Positions 6,118-10,679 of a stretch of 10,679 nucleotides of DNA are shown one piece after another (positions within the stretch are counted from its first letter, which is position 1; each line of letters opens with the position of its first letter). The stretch spans positions 1 through 10,679 of the forward strand of contig PXSD01000055.1 in the NCBI GenBank assembly GCA_003023165.1, given 5' to 3'. This stretch comes from Halobacteriales archaeon QS_9_67_15. GTDB taxonomy: Archaea; Halobacteriota; Halobacteria; Halobacteriales; Haloarculaceae. The translations under genes were made by a program, and so were the position numbers. The notes beneath the pieces were generated by a model that did no database searches, was not told where the DNA came from, and saw only the letters and a list, made by a program, of their open reading frames with translations.

Positions 6118-6177
6118 ATGGTCGTTCGACAACTACAGGCACCCGCGTGTGGAGGGATCGCTGCTCATGGCGACTGA
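6118..6177 (+). CDS. Possible 19-residue upstream ORF overlapping the permease start
   Basis: ATG at 6118 opens a 19-codon frame ending in TGA at 6175-6177, which overlaps the permease ATG at 6167 in another frame. If translated, it would couple or interfere with permease initiation. It has no convincing TATA box or strong ribosome-binding site of its own, and may be chance. Confidence 0.15.
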   Translation: MVVRQLQAPACGGIAAHGD

Positions 6178-7165
6178 GCAGGGGCACACAGGTGAGAGTG
6201 GTGGTCTCATCGCGCGGGCCGGGACGTGGACCGAGAACCTGAGCGAACAGGCCTACGCGTACCTGTTGCTAACACCGGGCTTTCTCATCCTGTTACTGAT
6301 GGCGTTCTGGCCGCTGGGCTCGGCGTTCAGGATGTCGTTTTTCGCCGACCAGGTGGTCGGCACGGGGCGGCTCGGTGGGTTCGCCGGCCTCGAAAACTAC
6401 GTTCGGTTGCTGACGGACACGAACGCGCTCGCGCCCGCGACGTTCTTGGACCCGTCATTCCAAGTCCCGCTGCTCGAACAGGCGCTGTTCATGACGCTCC
6501 TGTTCGCGATACTCAGCGTCGTCGGGGAGACCATCCTGGGCTTCCTCTACGCGATGCTGATGAAGGCGGAGTATCGCGGTCGTCGCGCGGTCCGCGTGCT
6601 CATTATCATCCCGTGGGCAATTCCCATCGTCATCCAGGGGATGATCTTCTTCCTGATGTTCCGGCCGGGCTACGGGCTGTTGACCGACCCGCTCCAGAGC
6701 ATCGGGCTCTTCTCGAGTCTGCCGCTCAACACGACCTTCGACGGGTTCGTCATCGTGACGGTGGCCGACGTCTGGAAGACCTCGGCGTTCATGGCGCTGC
6801 TGATCCTGGCGGGACTGGAGAGCGTCAACCAAGACCTGTACAACGTGGCCGACGTGATGGGCGCGTCGCGCTGGCAGCGGTTCCGGTACATCACGTTCCC
6901 GCTGGTGTTCCCGGTGTTGATGGTCGCGATGCTGTTCCGGACGATGGGCGCGCTGCGCGTCTACGGCATCATCGAGTCGACCGGCGTCGGGTGCACTACG
7001 GTCCCGTCGATGACGTGTCTGGTGACGCAGTTCATGTTCGGATCGTCCGCACTGTACGGCTCTGCGGCGGCCGCGAGCGTGCTGATCGCCGTCGTCGTAG
7101 GACTGTTCATCTCGGTGTACCTCGTGTTCATCAAAATGAGTAACCAGGACCTGGACCTCGCATGA
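6167..7165 (+). CDS. Carbohydrate ABC transporter permease (MalF/UgpA type)
   Basis: A 332-residue inner-membrane subunit with six predicted transmembrane segments, near residues 30-50, 106-130, 143-165, 193-216, 243-268 and 301-323. The cytoplasmic EAA-type loop that docks on the ATPase is recognisable between segments 4 and 5, at about residues 225-245 (VADVMGASRWQRFRYITFP). The N-terminal tail is hydrophilic and starts in the cytoplasm, as in MalF relatives. ATG 6167 is preferred, with GGAGG at 6151-6155 eleven bases upstream as the ribosome-binding site. An in-frame GTG at 6149 would add six residues but has no comparable site. Its stop overlaps the next permease start (ATGA), implying translational coupling. 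It pairs with the second permease to form the sugar channel. Confidence 0.92.
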   Translation: MATEQGHTGESGGLIARAGTWTENLSEQAYAYLLLTPGFLILLLMAFWPLGSAFRMSFFADQVVGTGRLGGFAGLENYVRLLTDTNALAPATFLDPSFQVPLLEQALFMTLLFAILSVVGETILGFLYAMLMKAEYRGRRAVRVLIIIPWAIPIVIQGMIFFLMFRPGYGLLTDPLQSIGLFSSLPLNTTFDGFVIVTVADVWKTSAFMALLILAGLESVNQDLYNVADVMGASRWQRFRYITFPLVFPVLMVAMLFRTMGALRVYGIIESTGVGCTTVPSMTCLVTQFMFGSSALYGSAAAASVLIAVVVGLFISVYLVFIKMSNQDLDLA

Positions 7166-8124
7166 GTATCGACGCACAAACACACGAAGACGCGGAAACG
7201 TTCGACGACCGGGACGACGAGGAGTCGAAATCGCCGATCAAGCAGTGGGCAGATGACTGGATACGCAACCCCGAGAAGGCCTACGCGGTGATGCTCGTGT
7301 TCATGGGCGGCGTCCTGCTGACGACGACGCTGTTCCCGCTGTACTGGCTGTTCGCAGTCGCAATGGCCGAGCCGGGACAGAGCAACATCCCGCTGATTCC
7401 GAACCAGATCGACCTGTCGGCGTTCATCGTGATCTTCCAGCAGGTGCCGTTCGCCCGCTTCATGTTCAACAGTCTCTTCTACGCGACTTCGGTGACGGTC
7501 ATCGTGTTGCTGGTCGCGAGTCTCGCGGGCTACGCCTTCGGGCGACTGGATTTCCGCGGGAAGATGCCGCTGCTGTTCTCGCTGCTGGTGCTCAGCTTCT
7601 TCCCGCCGGCGACGCTGTTCATCCCGCTCTTTCGCGCGTTCAACCAGCAGGTGCCGATGCTCGGGGTCTTCACGTTGCCGGTGGAACTCTACCGGACGCC
7701 GGGCGCCGTCATCGCTCCGATCAGCGCCTTCGCCATGCCGCTGGCGATCTTCATTCTGACGACGTTCTACTCGCAGATCCCGGACGGACTGGAGGACGCC
7801 GCTCGGATCGAGGGGACGACGCGGTTCGGCGCGCTGTTCCGGGTGATCGTTCCGCTGTCGGCGCCGGGCGTTGCGACCGCCGGTATCCTGACGTTCATCA
7901 CGACCTACGTCGAGTTCTTCTTCTCGTTCCTGATGACCGGCGACAGGGCCTCGGACTGGGCACCGATCGTCAACGGTGTCCTCGCGTTCCAGACGCGGTA
8001 CACGACGCGGTACGACCTCCAGGCGGCGGCGAGCCTGGTGGCGATCATCCCGGTCGCCATCCTCGTCGTCGTCGCACAGGAGAAGATCATCAGCGGGCTT
8101 ACGCAGGGAGCACTCAAGGAGTGA
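7162..8124 (+). CDS. Carbohydrate ABC transporter permease (MalG/UgpE type)
   Basis: A 320-residue second permease. An unusually acidic, hydrophilic N-terminal tail (residues 1-35) precedes the first membrane segment (about 42-68). Further segments lie near 103-127, 135-157, 182-203, 234-258 and 287-306. The EAA loop is clear at about 210-235 (LEDAARIEGTTRFGALFRVI, then VPLSAPG), matching the MalG consensus of an acidic-Ala-Ala helix, a Gly and a Pro-containing end. The ATG lies inside the stop of the upstream permease, and the stop is six bases before the ATPase start, so these three genes form a tight operon. It makes the heterodimeric channel with the preceding permease; the ligand is not determined by this subunit's sequence. 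Confidence 0.93.
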   Translation: MSIDAQTHEDAETFDDRDDEESKSPIKQWADDWIRNPEKAYAVMLVFMGGVLLTTTLFPLYWLFAVAMAEPGQSNIPLIPNQIDLSAFIVIFQQVPFARFMFNSLFYATSVTVIVLLVASLAGYAFGRLDFRGKMPLLFSLLVLSFFPPATLFIPLFRAFNQQVPMLGVFTLPVELYRTPGAVIAPISAFAMPLAIFILTTFYSQIPDGLEDAARIEGTTRFGALFRVIVPLSAPGVATAGILTFITTYVEFFFSFLMTGDRASDWAPIVNGVLAFQTRYTTRYDLQAAASLVAIIPVAILVVVAQEKIISGLTQGALKE

Positions 8125-8130
8125 CCACAG

Positions 8131-9318
8131 ATGGCACGAGTCAAACTCACGGACGTCACGAAAACGTACGACGACGTAACGGCAGTCAACAACATGAACC
8201 TGGACCTCAAGGACGGGGAGTTCATCACGCTCGTCGGTCCGTCGGGCTGCGGGAAGTCGACGACTCTCGAGACGATCGCGGGTCTCACCAAGCCCACCTC
8301 CGGTGAGATCCTGATCGGCGACCGCGAGGTGACGAACCTCCCGCCCAAAGACCGGGGGATCGCGATGGTGTTCCAGAACATCGCGCTGTTCCCGCACATG
8401 GACGTGTACGACAACATCTCCTTCGGGCTCCGGCTCCGTGACTATCCCAAGGAGGAGGTCGACGAGCGCGTCGAGGAGGCCGCGCGCTTCGTCGAACTCG
8501 ATGGGATGCTCAACCGGATGCCCGACGAGATGTCCGGCGGCCAGCGCCAGCGGGTCGCCATCGCTCGCTCTATCGTCCGCGAACCGGACGTGTTCCTCAT
8601 GGACGAGCCGCTGGCCAACCTCGACGCCAAACTGCGGGTGAACATGCGGACGGAGCTCCAGCGCCTCCACAAACAGCTGGACACGACGATCATCTACGTC
8701 ACGCACAACCAGGCCGAAGCGATGACCCTCTCCGACCGGATCGCCGTTCTCAACACGGGCGAACTCCAGCAGATCGCCTCGCCGCTCGAGTGTTACAACC
8801 AGCCGAACAACCGCTTCGTCGCCGGGTTCATCGGCTCGCCGAGCATGAACTTCGCCATGTCGACCGTCGGCGAGGGCCGGCTGGAGACCGGCGGGTTCGA
8901 CGTCGACTTCGACATCGCCGCGGTCGACGGGGTAGGGACCGGCGACCGGGTCGAGATGGGCATCCGTCCCGAGGACATCTACCTCACCGAGAACAGCGAG
9001 GACGCTCTGGACCCGAGCGACCCGATCGGCGTCGAGACCGACGTGTTAGAGCCGATGGGAGACCAGATATTCGTCTACCTGAAGCCGCTGACGGCGCACG
9101 ATGACACCGGCATGGGCGAGGCCGAACAGCGCGAGGGGCTGTTGATGAGCGTCGACCCCGACACCGACATCGCGGAGGACCAGTCCGTCGAGGTCGTGTT
9201 CGACCGCGGACAGATGCACCTGTTCGACGCCGACACCGGTGACGCGCTCTCCCACGGCGTCGTCAAGGGGACCGCGGCGACGACGGAGAGCGGCGAGGAC
9301 AGCGCGCAAGTCGACTGA
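8131..9318 (+). CDS. Carbohydrate ABC transporter ATP-binding protein (MalK/UgpC type)
   Basis: A 395-residue cytoplasmic ATPase that powers the importer. All catalytic motifs are intact: Walker A GPSGCGKST (residues 36-44), Q-loop Gln82 in VFQNIALFPH, signature SGGQR (135-139), Walker B FLMDE (155-159) followed by PLANLD, and switch His192 in VTHNQ. After FIGSPSMNF (233-241) comes the MalK-type C-terminal regulatory domain of the TOBE/OB fold, with MGIRPEDIYL. A ribosome-binding site GGAG (8118-8121) lies nine bases before the ATG, within the end of the upstream permease gene. Bases 9151-9229, coding for residues about 341-367, recur as a perfect inverted copy at the right end of the window. 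This copy appears to be the original, because the reading here continues to a normal MalK-like end. Confidence 0.95.
   Translation: MARVKLTDVTKTYDDVTAVNNMNLDLKDGEFITLVGPSGCGKSTTLETIAGLTKPTSGEILIGDREVTNLPPKDRGIAMVFQNIALFPHMDVYDNISFGLRLRDYPKEEVDERVEEAARFVELDGMLNRMPDEMSGGQRQRVAIARSIVREPDVFLMDEPLANLDAKLRVNMRTELQRLHKQLDTTIIYVTHNQAEAMTLSDRIAVLNTGELQQIASPLECYNQPNNRFVAGFIGSPSMNFAMSTVGEGRLETGGFDVDFDIAAVDGVGTGDRVEMGIRPEDIYLTENSEDALDPSDPIGVETDVLEPMGDQIFVYLKPLTAHDDTGMGEAEQREGLLMSVDPDTDIAEDQSVEVVFDRGQMHLFDADTGDALSHGVVKGTAATTESGEDSAQVD
9151..9229 (+). repeat. 79-bp inverted duplication, copy 1 (inside the ATPase gene)
   Basis: These bases are identical, base for base, to the reverse complement of 10601-10679. 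Identity ends sharply at 9229/9230 (next base C here, A in the other copy). It may extend to the left beyond what the window shows for the second copy. This copy lies in an intact reading frame. Confidence 0.95.
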
Positions 9319-9323
9319 TCACC

Positions 9324-9347
9324 GCGAGTCCGCGTGCGGATTCTCGC
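9324..9347 (+). terminator. Hairpin after the ATPase stop (candidate 3'-end signal)
   Basis: Five bases after the TGA, GCGAG-TCCG (9324-9332) pairs with CGGA-CTCGC (9337-9340 and 9343-9347), with a CGTG loop and a two-T bulge. It is a strong stem in the position expected for the operon's 3' end. No T-run follows, which archaeal termination would favour, so it may be a stability hairpin. Confidence 0.4.
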
Positions 9348-9379
9348 TGCCGCCGCTCGCACACGAGTGATTCTCCCCG

Positions 9380-9467
9380 GCTATAGTAGAATTTGAAAGC
9401 GTTTGCACGGTCGATCGCACGTAGTCATGCGGTCGTCCGAGCGATGTCTTTCAAATTCTACTATAGC
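9380..9467. mobile_element. 88-bp element with perfect 20-bp terminal inverted repeats (MITE-like)
   Basis: The 20-mer GCTATAGTAGAATTTGAAAG (9380-9399) is repeated as its exact reverse complement at 9448-9467, around a 48-base centre. The arms are much more AT-rich than the surroundings. No coding capacity exists between them, so it looks like a non-autonomous miniature element or solo relic of an insertion sequence with these terminal repeats. I cannot assign a family. No clear target-site duplication flanks the outer ends; if TA within CTATAG is the duplicated target, an IS630-type origin would fit. The alternative is a very stable cruciform or transcript hairpin that acts as a bidirectional terminator between convergent genes. 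Confidence 0.6.
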
Positions 9468-9644
9468 TCCGTCACTCTCCTCCCTGTTTCCGTCACCACG
9501 CGAGTGGCGACGCTCGGGAGCGCGCCGACACCGCTCGGACCGAACGGGTCCGTCGTTTCGTCTCCCTCCGGCGAAAACCGCAGTTCGAGCCGTGATTCGG
9601 CGGCGACCTGACCGCGTCGGAGCCGCCCGAAAACCGGGTCGCGC

Positions 9645-10679
9645 TCAGCCGTCCGTCCCGTTCAGATCCGTGCCGTAACTGCCATTGCCGCCTTCGAACG
9701 CGAGGGTGCGTCCGGGTTCGTACGGGGCGAGCTCGGGGAGGTCCTCGTCGGCCAGCGGGAGGTGCCAGGCGTCGAGCGTTCCCAGGACGCGCGTCCGGTC
9801 GCCGTCGAGTTCGAGCCTGAGGGTCGGGCCGAGCGTGCCGCCGAACCGCTGCAGCTGTTCGGCGTCGGGGAGTTCGCCGATCAGGTCGACCGACTCGCCG
9901 GCGAAATCGTAGAAGTTGAAGAAACTCTGGACGAGGACCTCTTCGTTGTGAGGAAGGACCATCCACGAGTAGGTCTGGAACGGCGCGTTCGCGGGGTTGG
10001 TGACGACGAGTCCGGTCCCGTTGAGCGGGCGGTACGGGCCGGACAGGGAGTCGGCCACGAAGCCGTACAGACCGTCGTAGCCGTCGAGTCCCGGCGCGAA
10101 CGTGTGGTCGTGGCTGGAGACGAACAGGTAGTACCGCCCATCGCGGTGGAGGACGTGCGGGCGTTCGAGTTCCTGGTTAACGCCGACGCCGTCGAGGATC
10201 GAGGGCCGGAGCTCCCAGTCCATCGGGTCGCCCGAGGGCGACGCGGCGACCCCGACACAGCCGTTGTACACCTGGAGGGCGTCGTCGCCGTCGCAGGCGT
10301 CGCTCCCCTCGGGAACGGGGACGTTCCCCTCGAACAGAAGAAACGTCTCGCCCGTCTCGGGGTCCTGGTAGAACCACGGGTCCCGGAAGGTGTAGGTCAT
10401 CGCGCGGGACTGGCGCTCCGTCTCGTACCACTTTCCGTCCGGTTCGAGGAGGACCTCGTGGTCCCACGACCCGTCGAGGCGGACACCGTCGTCGCTCGCC
10501 TCGACGTCGACCCCGGTCGCGCCGGCGATCCGCTGGCTGTACTGCAGTTCCTCGGCGTCGGCGTCGCCGGCGGCGGTGTAGTAGAGGTAGAGGTCCGCGT
10601 CGTCGAACAGGTGCATCTGTCCGCGGTCGAACACGACCTCGACGGACTGGTCCTCCGCGATGTCGGTGTCGGGGTCGAC
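9645..10679 (-). pseudogene. GH68 fructosyltransferase (levansucrase-type), 5'-truncated and fused to ATPase tail
   Basis: The minus-strand frame is open from the window edge to TGA at 9645-9647. From about 10600 down it reads as the C-terminal two-thirds of a glycoside hydrolase family 68 enzyme (levansucrase, inulosucrase or beta-fructofuranosidase). LYLYYTAAG corresponds to the strand after the WSG region. YTFRDPW carries the RDP transition-state Asp (codon 10380-10382), and ELERPHV carries the ERP general acid/base Glu (codon 10164-10166), followed by YYLFVSSHDH. The N-terminal part with the nucleophile (VWD-type motif), the WSG region and any secretion signal is absent. In its place the first 26 codons at the window edge are the ATPase tail VDPDTDIAEDQ...GQMHLFD, joined in frame. 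As drawn it cannot be active. The GTG at 10634 lies within the ATPase-derived part and is not a credible native start. Whether the gene is truly broken or is intact in the organism depends on the junction at 10600/10601. Confidence 0.85.
10601..10679 (-). repeat. 79-bp inverted duplication, copy 2 (window edge)
   Basis: An exact reverse-complement copy of 9151-9229, running to the last base of the window. It is in the same codon phase as in the ATPase gene and as the GH68 sequence it joins. The outer limit is unknown because the window ends inside it. Confidence 0.95.

Larger units (their letters stand above)
9319..9644. other. Intergenic region between convergent operon and GH68 gene
   Basis: No gene is supported here. 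It holds a hairpin just after the ATPase stop (9324-9347) and the 88-bp palindromic element (9380-9467). The remaining 177 bases before the GH68 stop are GC-rich and featureless apart from short self-complementary runs. The short forward frames are shadows. Confidence 0.6.

Noticed and set aside
6961..8706. 581-codon minus-strand open frame opposite the permeases and ATPase
   Set aside because: It is antisense to three genes with clear family motifs, and its product is an implausible His/Arg/Glu-rich sequence. Long antisense frames are common in GC-rich haloarchaeal DNA.

Overview
The window reads as a piece of a haloarchaeal (class Halobacteria) genome. The DNA is GC-rich, the predicted proteins are rich in Asp/Glu, and several genes have a TATA-like box 26-29 bases before the start codon with almost no leader. 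The solute-binding protein carries a twin-arginine lipoprotein signal, and one regulator is of the TrmB type typical of archaea. No species can be named from the sequence alone.

Layout. Positions 1-1563 hold no intact gene. They contain two AT-rich islands, several short dyads and, at about 800-1126 on the minus strand, a decayed relative of histidinol dehydrogenase (HisD family) with frameshifts, a stop and a large internal deletion. An IclR-family regulator follows (1564-2304, minus), divergent from a TrmB-family regulator (2446-3513, plus). A hypothetical membrane-associated protein with a C-terminal Cys cluster (3574-4302) comes next. Then there is a complete carbohydrate ABC importer: Tat-exported lipoprotein binding protein (4443-5963 including stop, with its own leaderless promoter), two MalF/MalG-type permeases (6167-7165 and 7162-8124, overlapping in ATGA) and a MalK/UgpC-type ATPase (8131-9318). 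The 206-base gap between binding protein and first permease can fold into three hairpins, a plausible way of making more binding protein than membrane subunits.

Downstream of the ATPase are a likely end-of-operon hairpin and an 88-bp element bounded by perfect 20-bp inverted repeats (9380-9467), which looks like a small MITE-type element or solo palindrome. Convergent to the operon is the 3' two-thirds of a GH68 (levansucrase/inulosucrase/fructosyltransferase) gene.

The most striking anomaly is at the right edge. The last 79 bases (10601-10679) are a perfect inverted copy of bases 9151-9229 inside the ATPase gene, fused in frame to the GH68 sequence. The GH68 gene has therefore lost the part encoding its nucleophile motif and carries a tail of the ATPase instead. 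This is either a real inverted duplication or a chimeric assembly end; the sequence alone cannot decide.

Functional reading: a sugar or oligosaccharide uptake operon with two neighbouring candidate regulators. The GH68 neighbour makes sucrose or fructans a possible substrate, but that link depends on the right-hand junction being genuine. I see no CRISPR array, tRNA, rRNA, toxin-antitoxin or defence system, and no convincing new multi-gene system.
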